DNA from: Rhodoluna sp. | Lineage (GTDB): Bacteria > Actinomycetota > Actinomycetes > Actinomycetales > Microbacteriaceae | DNA length: 42,483 bases | Assembly: GCA_030831605.1 (NCBI GenBank) | Contig: JAURKU010000026.1 | Span: 1 to 42,483 of the forward strand | Direction of reading: 5' to 3' | Part shown: piece by piece, positions 35,293 to 42,483 of the stretch | How the letters are laid out: every line of letters begins with the position of its first letter | Position numbering within the stretch: the first letter of the stretch is position 1 | Position numbers and translations under genes: made by a program | Notes under the pieces: model-generated | Database searches by the model: none | Told to the model about the DNA's origin: nothing | The model's input: the letters and a program-made list of their open reading frames with translations, nothing else

Positions 35293-36306
35293 ATGCCCTT
35301 GAAGGTGGCTATTGTCGGTGCCAGTGGCTACGCCGGCGCTGAGCTTGCCCGGCTTATTGAAAACCACAAAGAACTTGAATTGGTGACAGTAACGGCAAAC
35401 TCGCAAGTTGGCGGAAGGCTTGGCGATTTTGCTGATGTTAGGGATTACGCAGACTTGCAATTTGTTGAAACCAACAAAGAGTCTTTAGGCCGGCATGACA
35501 TCGTCTTTTTAGCCTTACCGCACACCAAATCCGCAGCGGTAGCCGAGTATCTTTCGCCTGATTCAGTTGTGCTTGATTGTGGAGCGGATTTTAGATTGCG
35601 ATCAAAATTTGATTTCGAAAAGTTTTATGGTGCACCTCATCCTGGAACCTGGAGCTATGGGCTACCAGAACTCTTACTAAAAGATGGAACTAAACAACGA
35701 GATAAATTATCAGGTTCGAATCGAATAGCTGTCCCTGGTTGCAACGCCACTGCGGTCACTCTCGCGTTTGCTCCACTGATTGAAAAAGGTCTAATTGAAG
35801 TCGATGATTTAGTTTCGACTCTTTCGGTTGGCACAAGTGGTGCTGGACGAGCTGCCGAGGTTAACAACTCAGTGTTTGCATCGGCCTACCCATACCAGGT
35901 AGCTGGCGCACATCGCCATATTCCAGAAATCCTGCAGAACTTTGAGTCTCTGACAGGCGATCATGTCCGATTAACATTTACTCCGGTATTGGTGCCGATG
36001 TTTAGAGGAATAATCGCGGTCAACACGGCAAAGCTAAAAGAGTCTGTGACAGGTTCAGATATTTGGAACGCTTTTCAAGAGGCCTACGAGACCGAAGGTT
36101 TTATCCAATTATTGGATGACGGTGTTCTGCCAGATAGTAAAAATGTTGAGTTCACTAATAACTGCCAAATCTCAGTTTCCCTAGACCAGTCAAGCTCCCG
36201 CATCACTGTGGTTTCCGCTCTGGACAATTTAGTCAAAGGCACGGCAGGTGCCGCCATCCAATCGATGAATCTGGCCCTTGGCTTTGCAGAAGATCTGGGG
36301 CTCTAA
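35293..36306 (+). CDS. argC: N-acetyl-gamma-glutamyl-phosphate reductase
   Basis: NADPH-dependent third step of arginine synthesis. The 337-residue protein has the N-terminal GASGYAGAEL (9-18), catalytic Cys150 in AVPGCNATA, and the GAHRHIPEI motif. AAGGAG stands 8 bases before the ATG, 17 bases after pheT. First gene of the local arginine cluster. No ARG-box operator was recognised upstream, and no separate promoter is clear, so it may be read through from pheST. Confidence 0.97.
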   Translation: MPLKVAIVGASGYAGAELARLIENHKELELVTVTANSQVGGRLGDFADVRDYADLQFVETNKESLGRHDIVFLALPHTKSAAVAEYLSPDSVVLDCGADFRLRSKFDFEKFYGAPHPGTWSYGLPELLLKDGTKQRDKLSGSNRIAVPGCNATAVTLAFAPLIEKGLIEVDDLVSTLSVGTSGAGRAAEVNNSVFASAYPYQVAGAHRHIPEILQNFESLTGDHVRLTFTPVLVPMFRGIIAVNTAKLKESVTGSDIWNAFQEAYETEGFIQLLDDGVLPDSKNVEFTNNCQISVSLDQSSSRITVVSALDNLVKGTAGAAIQSMNLALGFAEDLGL

Positions 36307-37110
36307 GTGAGTTGGATTAGATCTATGAGTAAAAAATGTGTTGTCTTGAAATTTGGCGGCAACGCGATGGTCGATTCCACACTGCTGCAGCAATTCGCTG
36401 AAGATGTTACTCTTATGCGAAATACCGGCGTCGACGTGATTGTGGTTCATGGTGGAGGTCCGCAGATCTCAAGTGCCTTGGCAAGCAACGGGATTGCTAC
36501 TGAATTCGTTGATGGCTTGAGAGTTACCCCGGCGAATGCACTCCCAGTTATTAGAGATGTTTTGTTGGAAGAGATCACTAGGCCACTGGTTAGTTTGATT
36601 AGTCAAGCGGGAAGTAAGGCGATTGCACTAAACGGACTTACCGAGGACTTGTTCTTGGCAGAAGTCACCAGGCCAGATCTTGGATGGGTGGGCGAAGTGT
36701 TTGCCGTTAGAGATGGATACCTCAGTGAGCTACTAGCCCAAGATGTGGTGCCGGTAATTTCAAGCATTGCTGCTGATGAATCAGGAAATCTAGTCAACGT
36801 GAATGCCGATTTGGCTGCGGCTTCGGTAGCGATTGCTCTTCGAGCCGAGGAGCTTGTGATGTTGACCGATGTCGATGGCATTTACGCAAATTTTCCAGAC
36901 AAGAATTCCCTAATTAAAAACATAACGTTTTCGGAATTAGCTGAGCTAGCCCCGAATCTTGACCAGGGGATGATTCCCAAAGTTGAAGCCGCACTTTCGG
37001 CCATTGGTGCAGGAGTTAAAGTTGTCAGAATTGTCAACGGAAGCCTTCCGCATGCTCTTTTGAAACTAGATAAAGAGCCAGAAGGTTTCGGGACAAAGGT
37101 AGAAGGGTAA
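36307..37110 (+). CDS. argB: Acetylglutamate kinase, short form
   Basis: Phosphorylates N-acetylglutamate, usually the arginine-feedback step. The 267-residue protein (261 if the ATG at 36325 is used) has KFGGNAM near its very start, VVHGGGPQIS (~43-52), the NVNADLAAA segment and the C-terminal GMIPKVEAAL. Arginine-inhibited hexameric kinases carry an extra ~20-25-residue N-terminal helix before this Gly-rich motif; here only 8-14 residues precede it, as in the arginine-insensitive E. coli enzyme. GTG directly abuts the argC stop. argJ, normally between argC and argB, is absent. Confidence 0.95.
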   Translation: MSWIRSMSKKCVVLKFGGNAMVDSTLLQQFAEDVTLMRNTGVDVIVVHGGGPQISSALASNGIATEFVDGLRVTPANALPVIRDVLLEEITRPLVSLISQAGSKAIALNGLTEDLFLAEVTRPDLGWVGEVFAVRDGYLSELLAQDVVPVISSIAADESGNLVNVNADLAAASVAIALRAEELVMLTDVDGIYANFPDKNSLIKNITFSELAELAPNLDQGMIPKVEAALSAIGAGVKVVRIVNGSLPHALLKLDKEPEGFGTKVEG

Positions 37111-37113
37111 ATA

Positions 37114-38037
37114 ATGGCAAGACACTTTTTGAAAGACGATGATCTAACAGCTACCGAGCAATTGGCGATTATTGATCTGGCCCTGGAACTAAAGAAGTTT
37201 CCATATTCTAAGCGCCCATTTACCGGGCCTAAAACAGTTGCAGTTATCTTCGATAAAACTTCCACTCGCACCAGGGTTTCTTTTGCGGTTGGAATTAGCG
37301 ATCTAGGGGGCGCACCACTAATAATTGACTCGCAAAGTTCACAGCTAGGAGCCAAAGAATCAGTTGCTGACACTGCAAGAGTTTTGGACCGCCAGGTAGC
37401 CCAGATTATTTGGCGTACCTATGCGCAATCTGGTTTAGAAGAGATGGCGAATAATTCAGCCGTGCCGGTAGTCAATGCACTAAGTGATACGTATCACCCA
37501 TGCCAGTTACTAGCCGATCTCATGACGGTTCGCGAGAAAAAAGGAACACTTAAGGGCCTGAAACTTGGCTACGTTGGCGATGGCAACAACATGGCCAACT
37601 CCTACATAATCGCTGGAGCCCTTGCCGGTCTTCACGTTTCAATCGCGACGCCAAACTCCTACGAGCCTGACCAGCAGGTGCTTGCCCGGGGCAAAGAACT
37701 AGCGCTTAGCTCAGGCGGCTCAGTGACAATTAGTAATTCGCCGCAGGAAGCTGTATCTGATGCAGATGTCTTGGCTACCGATACTTGGATTTCAATGGGC
37801 ATGGAAGCGGAGAAGCAGAAGCGGCTTCAGGATTTCGCTGGCTTTACTCTCGACTCCGAGTTGCTGGCTATGGCAAAACCAGATGCCATTGTGTTGCATT
37901 GCCTTCCGGCATACCGAGGTTATGAGATTTCAGCCGATGTGCTGGATGGTAAGCAATCTGTCATCTGGGATCAGGCTGAAAACAGGCTTCATGCCCAGAA
38001 GGCTCTGATGGTCTTTCTGGCTGAAAGCGACAACTAA
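37114..38037 (+). CDS. argF: Ornithine carbamoyltransferase
   Basis: Condenses ornithine with carbamoyl phosphate to citrulline. The 307-residue protein has the carbamoyl-phosphate site STRTR (50-54), HPCQLLADLMT, DTWISMGME and HCLPAYRGYEI (the usual His after LPA is Tyr here). GAAGGG upstream of the ATG, 3 bases after argB. argD, normally between argB and argF, is missing. A closely related putrescine or acetylornithine carbamoyltransferase is unlikely given the motifs and context. Confidence 0.95.
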   Translation: MARHFLKDDDLTATEQLAIIDLALELKKFPYSKRPFTGPKTVAVIFDKTSTRTRVSFAVGISDLGGAPLIIDSQSSQLGAKESVADTARVLDRQVAQIIWRTYAQSGLEEMANNSAVPVVNALSDTYHPCQLLADLMTVREKKGTLKGLKLGYVGDGNNMANSYIIAGALAGLHVSIATPNSYEPDQQVLARGKELALSSGGSVTISNSPQEAVSDADVLATDTWISMGMEAEKQKRLQDFAGFTLDSELLAMAKPDAIVLHCLPAYRGYEISADVLDGKQSVIWDQAENRLHAQKALMVFLAESDN

Positions 38038-38094
38038 AATCATAGGTATCTCGGTCAAGCGAAGGCCAAATCGGGATCTCTAAAGGAGCAATGA

Positions 38095-39300
38095 ATGTCT
38101 GAACGCGTAGTGCTTGCCTATTCTGGTGGTCTAGATACCTCAGTGGGCATCGGCTGGCTGAAAGAGGCAACTGGTAAAGAAGTAGTTGCCCTTGCCGTTG
38201 ATGTTGGTCAAGGCGGCGAAGACATGAATGTCATCCGTCAACGTGCCCTTGACTGTGGTGCGGTTGAAGCGATTGTCATTGATGCCAAGTCGGAATTTGC
38301 TGACGACTACCTAATGCCTGCGCTGAAGGCTAATGCGCTCTACCAAAAACGCTACCCGTTGGTTTCCGCTTTATCACGGCCCTTGATCGGTAAGCATCTG
38401 GCAAGTGTTGCAAGAACTATCGGTGCAGATAGTGTCGCGCACGGCTGCACTGGTAAGGGCAATGACCAAGTTCGATTCGAGGCCGCGGTTGCCGCGATTG
38501 CGCCAGAGCTCAAATCGATTGCTCCAATCAGAGACCTTGCGCTAACGCGTGATAAAGCTATCGAGTTTGCCGAAAAGAATAATTTACCGATTGCTCAGTC
38601 CAAGAAATCTCCGTATTCGGTTGACCAAAATGTTTGGGGTAGGGCAGTGGAGACCGGTTTTCTCGAGGATCCCTGGAATGCTCCAATTGAAGATCTTTAC
38701 ACCTACACCGAAGATCCGGCCATAAACAAGCCTGCTACCGAGGTAACTATTGCATTCGAAAAAGGCATCCCGGTGAGCATCGATGGTGTGCGTTATTCGG
38801 CGATTGAGCTAATCCAAAAGATGAACAATATTGCTGGTTCCCACGGTGTTGGCCGCATTGACATAGTTGAAGATCGTCTGGTTGGTATCAAGAGTCGTGA
38901 AGTTTATGAGTCTCCTGCCGGCATTGCTCTTATCGCGGCGCACGAAGAATTAGAAAACCTAACTTTAGAGCGTGATGTTAACCGTTACAAGAGATCGGTG
39001 GAAGCTCGTTGGGCTGACCTGGTTTATGAAGGACTTTGGTTTTCAGGCCTAAAGCGATCACTTGATGTTTTCATCGATCACACTCAAGAGCACGTCACTG
39101 GAGAGATAAGGCTGATGCTTCAGGGCGGTCGCGCCGTGGTTACTGGAAGAAAGTCAGAAGAATCACTCTACGACTTTGACCTGGCAACCTATGACACCGG
39201 CGACACATTTGACCAATCAATGGCTAAAGGATTTATTGAGCTTTGGTCTTTACCTTCAAAGATTGCCGCTAAGCGCGAGAGTAAACGCGGGAAAAGGTAA
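38095..39300 (+). CDS. argG: Argininosuccinate synthase
   Basis: ATP-dependent joining of citrulline and aspartate. The 401-residue protein has the PP-loop AYSGGLDTS (8-16), [14 protein letters not shown] (~116-129), [13 protein letters not shown] and the [12 protein letters not shown]-like C-terminal part. ATG follows AAAGGAG. The 57-base gap after argF is the largest in the cluster and could hold a promoter, but I see no convincing -35/-10 pair; argR, often located here, is absent. Confidence 0.97.
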   Translation: MSERVVLAYSGGLDTSVGIGWLKEATGKEVVALAVDVGQGGEDMNVIRQRALDCGAVEAIVIDAKSEFADDYLMPALKANALYQKRYPLVSALSRPLIGKHLASVARTIGADSVAHGCTGKGNDQVRFEAAVAAIAPELKSIAPIRDLALTRDKAIEFAEKNNLPIAQSKKSPYSVDQNVWGRAVETGFLEDPWNAPIEDLYTYTEDPAINKPATEVTIAFEKGIPVSIDGVRYSAIELIQKMNNIAGSHGVGRIDIVEDRLVGIKSREVYESPAGIALIAAHEELENLTLERDVNRYKRSVEARWADLVYEGLWFSGLKRSLDVFIDHTQEHVTGEIRLMLQGGRAVVTGRKSEESLYDFDLATYDTGDTFDQSMAKGFIELWSLPSKIAAKRESKRGKR

Positions 39301-39303
39301 CCA

Positions 39304-40701
39304 ATGAGCGAAAACTCTAACCTTTGGGGTAGTCGATTCTCGGCTAAGACCAGCGATGATGTCGCTAATTTAAGTCGCTCTACTGATTTTGATTGGCGAT
39401 TAGCAAAATACGACATCGCTGGGACCAAGGCTCACATTCTCGCCCTACGGGCTGCTGGATTTCTAACGGAAGCAGAAGTTAGCAGGCTAGTTAAATCATT
39501 GGTCGAGCTGGACAAAAGAGTTAGCAACGGGATGTTTACACCAAAGCCGACCGACGAAGACGTTCACTCAGCTTTAGAACGCGGTCTGATCGAAATGGTT
39601 GGGCCAGATCTCGGTGGCAAGGTAAGAGCAGGGCGTTCTAGGAATGATCAAATTGCAACCTTGATTCGCACCTATCTATTGGATGAAAGTGCTGCTATTC
39701 GTGAGCTCGTTCTGGATTTGGTGGATGTACTGACCACGTTGGCACAGGAACATTTGAGTGAGCCGATGCCGGGTCGAACCCATTTCCAACATGCTCAACC
39801 CATCTTGTTGTCCCATCATCTACTAGCCCACGCTTGGCCGTTGGTTAGAGATCTAGAAAGGTTGCAGGAGTGGAGTGCGAGAGCTTCCTTCTCACCATAC
39901 GGAGCAGGAGCTTTGGCTGGAACTTCGCTTGCACTAGATCCAAATGTAGTTTCGGAAGCGCTGGGGTTAACCGCACCGATGGCTAATTCCATTGATGCCA
40001 CCTCAAGTCGTGATGTGGTTGCTGAGTTTGCTTTTGTCGGAACCCTAATCTCGATAAATCTCTCTAGATTTGCCGAAGAAATAATCATCTGGGCTAGCGC
40101 TGAATTTGGTTATGTAAAACTAGCCGACGCCTACTCAACTGGTTCGTCGATCATGCCGCAGAAAAAGAACCCTGATGTTGCTGAGTTGACCAGGGCAAAA
40201 GCTGGAAGAATTATCGGTAACTTGACTGGATTGTTGGCTACCCTCAAAGCATTGCCGCTTGCCTATAATCGGGATCTTCAAGAAGATAAAGAGCCGGTTT
40301 TTGATATTGTTGACAATCTAAAACTTGTCTTGCCAGCCTTTACCGGCATGGTAGCAACTCTCGAATTCAATACTGAACGGCTCGAGCAGTTAGCCTCCGC
40401 GGGTTATTCGCTGGCTACCGATGTGGCAGAGTGGTTAGTCAAGCAAAAAGTGCCATTCCGTGAATCGCATGAAATCACCGGAAAACTAGTTGCCTTCGCC
40501 GAGAAAAGTGGCCTGGAGCTAGATGAAATTAGTGATGCCGAATTGGTGAGTATCCATCCGCTGCTGACACCCGATGTTAGAGAAGTGCTATCCGTTTCAG
40601 GCTCAATCAAATCTCGCTCAGGTGCTGGTGGCACAAGTGTTTCCAGAGTCTTGGATCAGATAAGTGCGTTGCGCCGACTAGTCCCAGCTGGAAGTAGATA
40701 G
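39304..40701 (+). CDS. argH: Argininosuccinate lyase
   Basis: Splits argininosuccinate into arginine and fumarate. The 465-residue protein has the fumarase/aspartase-superfamily signature GSSIMPQKKNPD (~282-293) with the catalytic Ser, plus AGRSRNDQIAT (~108-118) and GRTHFQHAQP (~158-167). ATG 3 bases after the argG stop. Its TAG stop forms the start of the TAGGTT sequence that is at leaderless spacing from tyrS. Confidence 0.97.
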   Translation: MSENSNLWGSRFSAKTSDDVANLSRSTDFDWRLAKYDIAGTKAHILALRAAGFLTEAEVSRLVKSLVELDKRVSNGMFTPKPTDEDVHSALERGLIEMVGPDLGGKVRAGRSRNDQIATLIRTYLLDESAAIRELVLDLVDVLTTLAQEHLSEPMPGRTHFQHAQPILLSHHLLAHAWPLVRDLERLQEWSARASFSPYGAGALAGTSLALDPNVVSEALGLTAPMANSIDATSSRDVVAEFAFVGTLISINLSRFAEEIIIWASAEFGYVKLADAYSTGSSIMPQKKNPDVAELTRAKAGRIIGNLTGLLATLKALPLAYNRDLQEDKEPVFDIVDNLKLVLPAFTGMVATLEFNTERLEQLASAGYSLATDVAEWLVKQKVPFRESHEITGKLVAFAEKSGLELDEISDAELVSIHPLLTPDVREVLSVSGSIKSRSGAGGTSVSRVLDQISALRRLVPAGSR

Positions 40702-40704
40702 GTT
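40699..40704 (+). promoter_or_regulatory. Candidate leaderless -10 element for tyrS
   Basis: TAGGTT ends 6 bases before the tyrS ATG; its TAG is the argH stop codon. No Shine-Dalgarno sequence is visible. Confidence 0.45.
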
Positions 40705-40710
40705 TTTATC

Positions 40711-42012
40711 ATGGCTTCACAAAAAGTGCTTGATGGTCAAACTAACGACCAAAGCTTCCCTGGTATTTGGGAGGAGCTAAACTGGCGCGGTCTTATTGCT
40801 CTGTCTACGGATGAAGCGGAACTAAAAAAAGCCCTGAATAGTGATTCGATAGTTTATTACTGTGGTTTCGATCCAACTGCACCAAGTTTGCATCTAGGTA
40901 ATTTGGTTCAACTTTTGGTCATGCGTCGACTGCAACTTGCCGGCCATAAACCTATTGCACTCATCGGTGGGGCAACTGGATTGATTGGCGACCCTAAGCC
41001 AACAGCTGAGCGAACTTTGAACACGAAAGAAACTGTTGCAGCTTGGGTGGAAAAACTTGAAGGGCAGGCGAGAGCATTTTTATCTTTTGAAGGTAAAAAT
41101 GCAGCGAGCATGGCAAACAATTTAGACTGGACCGAGTCGCTTAGCTCGATTGACTTTTTGCGCAATATTGGAAAACACTACCGAGTTGGAAAGATGCTCA
41201 GCAAAGATGCTGTTTCGGCACGATTAAACTCTGATGCTGGTATTTCTTTTACTGAGTTCTCTTACCAGATTTTGCAGGGAATGGATTTCCTCGAACTATA
41301 CAGAAGACACAACTGCGTGATGCAAGTTGGTGGTAGCGATCAGTGGGGCAATCTAACTAGTGGAACAGATTTGATTCACAAAGTTGAAGCTAAGAGCGCT
41401 CACATTCTCGCGACACCTTTGATTACGGACTCTGAAGGAAAAAAGTTTGGTAAATCAGAAGGAAATGCAGTTTGGCTTGATGGGGAGTTAACATCACCAT
41501 ACGCCTTTTACCAATTCTGGTTAAATGTCGAAGATGCGAACGTAATCAACTTGCTAAAAGTTTTTACTTTCCTTTCGAAAAACGAAATAGATGAACTTGA
41601 AAGGCAACTTGCTGCGGAGCCACATCTGCGTGCAGCACAAAAGCGCCTCGCGTTAGAAGTAACAACCCTGGTACATTCAACCGAAGCGGCCGAAGCCGCA
41701 ATAGCTGCATCCGCCGCTTTGTTCGGTCAGGGAGATCTTGAAGCTTTGGATGACGTTACATTAGCGGCAGCGCTAAGTGAACTACCAAATGCCAAAGCAA
41801 AACTTGGGCAGGGGATTGTTGACCTACTTGTCGAAACGGGCCTGGTCGCATCAAACAGTGCTGGTCGAAGAGCAATTGCCGAAGGTGGGGTATATCTCAA
41901 TAACAACAAGGTCGAGGACGAGCTAGCCCAGCTCGATCAGGCTTTGTTGGGACGGTTTGCGGTGCTACGGCGAGGTAAGAAAACCCTGGCCGGTATTTTC
42001 ATCGAAAAATAG
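40711..42012 (+). CDS. tyrS: Tyrosine-tRNA ligase
   Basis: Class I synthetase, 433 residues. The HIGH-type motif is PSLHLGN (58-64), the tyrosine-site loop is YQILQGMDFLELYRRHNCVMQVGGSDQWGN (recognised by DFLELYRR and GGSDQWGN), and the KMSKS-type motif is KFGKSEGN (~248-255). A C-terminal S4 RNA-binding domain spans about 365-425 (AGRRAIAEGGVYLNNNKV). The gene directly precedes an rRNA operon region, as in many actinobacteria, and is followed by a promoter-terminator unit rather than its own close terminator. Confidence 0.97.
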   Translation: MASQKVLDGQTNDQSFPGIWEELNWRGLIALSTDEAELKKALNSDSIVYYCGFDPTAPSLHLGNLVQLLVMRRLQLAGHKPIALIGGATGLIGDPKPTAERTLNTKETVAAWVEKLEGQARAFLSFEGKNAASMANNLDWTESLSSIDFLRNIGKHYRVGKMLSKDAVSARLNSDAGISFTEFSYQILQGMDFLELYRRHNCVMQVGGSDQWGNLTSGTDLIHKVEAKSAHILATPLITDSEGKKFGKSEGNAVWLDGELTSPYAFYQFWLNVEDANVINLLKVFTFLSKNEIDELERQLAAEPHLRAAQKRLALEVTTLVHSTEAAEAAIAASAALFGQGDLEALDDVTLAAALSELPNAKAKLGQGIVDLLVETGLVASNSAGRRAIAEGGVYLNNNKVEDELAQLDQALLGRFAVLRRGKKTLAGIFIEK

Positions 42013-42044
42013 CCAAAAATAAAGGCAAAACAGGCCAATTTGAT

Positions 42045-42073
42045 TTGACGAAACAGTTATTCAGGCGTAATCT
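42045..42073 (+). promoter_or_regulatory. Strong promoter downstream of tyrS
   Basis: TTGACG (42045-42050), exact 17-base spacer, TAATCT (42068-42073), with A-rich sequence upstream that could act as an UP element. It starts transcription near 42080 into a region with no gene. Confidence 0.65.
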
Positions 42074-42079
42074 TGTATC

Positions 42080-42170
42080 TCGTTGCCCAAAGTTTGGGAA
42101 TCCTTCTTAGGAACCCGGCTCAAGTGCAACCAATCAGAACTTAAAACCCCTTAGATTCAAGGGTTTTTGT
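42080..42170 (+). ncRNA. Candidate small RNA or rRNA-operon attenuator
   Basis: About 90 bases between a good promoter and an intrinsic terminator, with no credible reading frame. The RNA contains a near-palindrome CCCAAAGTTTGGG (about 42087-42099) and ends at the stem AAAACCC / GGGTTTT. It does not resemble tRNA, 6S, tmRNA, SRP or RNase P RNA. It may be an independent small RNA, or the product of an upstream rRNA-operon promoter stopped early. Confidence 0.35.
42143..42169 (+). terminator. Intrinsic terminator 1 upstream of the rRNA operon
   Basis: Stem AAAACCC (42143-42149) with GGGTTTT (42161-42167), partly extended by TT/AA inside, followed by TTTTT. Confidence 0.75.
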
Positions 42171-42195
42171 CGTCTTGATTGAATAATTTTCCACG

Positions 42196-42222
42196 AAAAA
42201 AGCCCGAATTTTTCGGGTTTTC
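42196..42222 (+). terminator. Intrinsic terminator 2 upstream of the rRNA operon
   Basis: AAAAGCCCGAA pairs with TTCGGGTTTT (one G-T pair) around a short T loop, ending in TTTTCT. It lies 15 bases before the rRNA -35 box and insulates the operon from upstream transcription. Confidence 0.8.
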
Positions 42223-42236
42223 TGGCGTATGACTAT

Positions 42237-42264
42237 TTGACTTACGCCCAAAAAGTGGTAAGTT
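42237..42264 (+). promoter_or_regulatory. rRNA operon promoter
   Basis: TTGACT (42237-42242), 16-base spacer, TAAGTT (42259-42264). It is followed by the rRNA leader signature TTGAGAACTCAACAGCGTGC. Confidence 0.7.
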
Positions 42265-42270
42265 AGTGAA

Positions 42271-42483
42271 GTTGCTCTGCGTAGGACCCTAGCGGGAAAT
42301 CACAGAGGCAATCGATCCTTGAGAACTCAACAGCGTGCACAATGTCGATGCCAAGAACCTGGCTTGAAAAGGCTTGCCTTTTCATGTTCAGTATTTATTG
42401 GATTAGACAGATTGTCAGACAATCTGATTTAGTCAGATCAAATTGATTCCCCCAATTCCGGGGGTTTCGTAAAACTTGGAACA
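42271..42483 (+). promoter_or_regulatory. rRNA operon leader (16S gene begins beyond the window)
   Basis: The segment TTGAGAACTCAACAGCGTGC (about 42319-42338) is the antitermination-type leader element seen before actinobacterial 16S genes. Stems visible: TTGCTCTG (42272-42279) with CAGAGGCAA (42303-42311); GAAAAGG (42366-42372) with CCTTTTC (42377-42383); CAGATTGT (42408-42415) with ACAATCTG (42419-42426); CCCCC (42449-42453) with GGGGG (42460-42464). No 16S sequence (such as GAGTTTGATCCTGG) is reached before base 42483. Confidence 0.75.

Noticed and set aside
36882-37373. 163-residue minus-strand frame across the argB/argF junction
   Set aside because: Antisense shadow over two well-supported genes with intact motifs; low-complexity composition.
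42449-42470. CCCCC/GGGGG hairpin followed by TTT near the right edge, resembling a terminator
   Set aside because: It lies in the rRNA leader just before the expected 16S 5' end with only a three-T tail; a processing-stem role is more likely.
1-42483. CRISPR arrays, insertion sequences, prophage, toxin-antitoxin or defence genes
   Set aside because: No repeated spacer-type arrays, transposases, integrases, terminal inverted repeats or known defence families were seen; gene content is core throughout.
1-42483. tRNA genes in the intergenic spaces
   Set aside because: No cloverleaf with a GTTCRANNC-type T-arm and matching acceptor stem was found in any gap; GTTCG copies at 19082-19098 and 27127-27149 belong to SOS-type promoter sites.

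Overview
The window is a stretch of core chromosome from an actinobacterium. The best fit is a small-genome, modest-GC member of the Microbacteriaceae (freshwater Luna / Rhodoluna / Aquiluna type). That placement is inferred from gene order (rpsO-pnp-M16 peptidase; dapB-thyX-dapA-rnj-ftsK-pgsA-cinA-clgR-DUF3046-recA-recX-miaB-miaA-dapF-hflX-lexA; priA-sseB-DUF1844-infC-rpmI-rplT-pheST), from actinobacterial families (ClgR, DUF3046, PriA, ThyX), from the lexA / LysM-protein divergon, and from base composition that by eye is well below that of typical high-GC actinobacteria. No marker gene here settles the genus.

Layout. (1) 1-5152: translation and RNA-modification genes infB (5' end cut by the window), rbfA and truB, then two small membrane proteins and ribF. 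(2) 5153-8640: rpsO with a perfect terminator, a DUF805 membrane protein, and pnp behind a structured leader. (3) 8644-18284: M16 peptidase, dapB, a membrane/TPR-like protein, thyX, dapA, RNase J, ftsK, pgsA, cinA. (4) 18285-27572: the stress and DNA-repair block (clgR, DUF3046, recA-recX), then miaB-miaA-dapF, a methyltransferase divergent from hflX, and lexA divergent from a LysM cell-envelope protein that resembles SOS division inhibitors. (5) 27639-35275: priA, sseB, DUF1844 (opposite strand), infC-rpmI-rplT, an rRNA methyltransferase, pheS-pheT. (6) 35293-40701: a shortened arginine cluster argC-argB-argF-argG-argH. (7) 40711-42483: tyrS, then a 471-base gene-free region holding a candidate small RNA, two terminators, and the promoter and leader of an rRNA operon whose 16S gene would begin just past the right edge.

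Genes are tightly packed, with many 1-4 base overlaps, and nearly all are on the + strand, co-oriented with the expected rRNA operon. Many starts have no Shine-Dalgarno sequence but have a TANNNT -10 box 6-8 bases upstream, which indicates widespread leaderless transcription; in several cases the stop codon of the upstream gene is part of that -10 box.

I found no phage, transposon, CRISPR, toxin-antitoxin or defence locus, and no clearly new multigene system. The points most worth a second look are: an active-site-altered PriA with no his genes beside it; an arginine cluster without argJ, argD and argR and with a short ArgB; a symmetric overlapping bidirectional promoter between the methyltransferase and hflX; an infC that appears to start at AUC below two hairpins; an unannotated promoter-terminator unit upstream of the rRNA operon; and the leaderless-promoter pattern itself.
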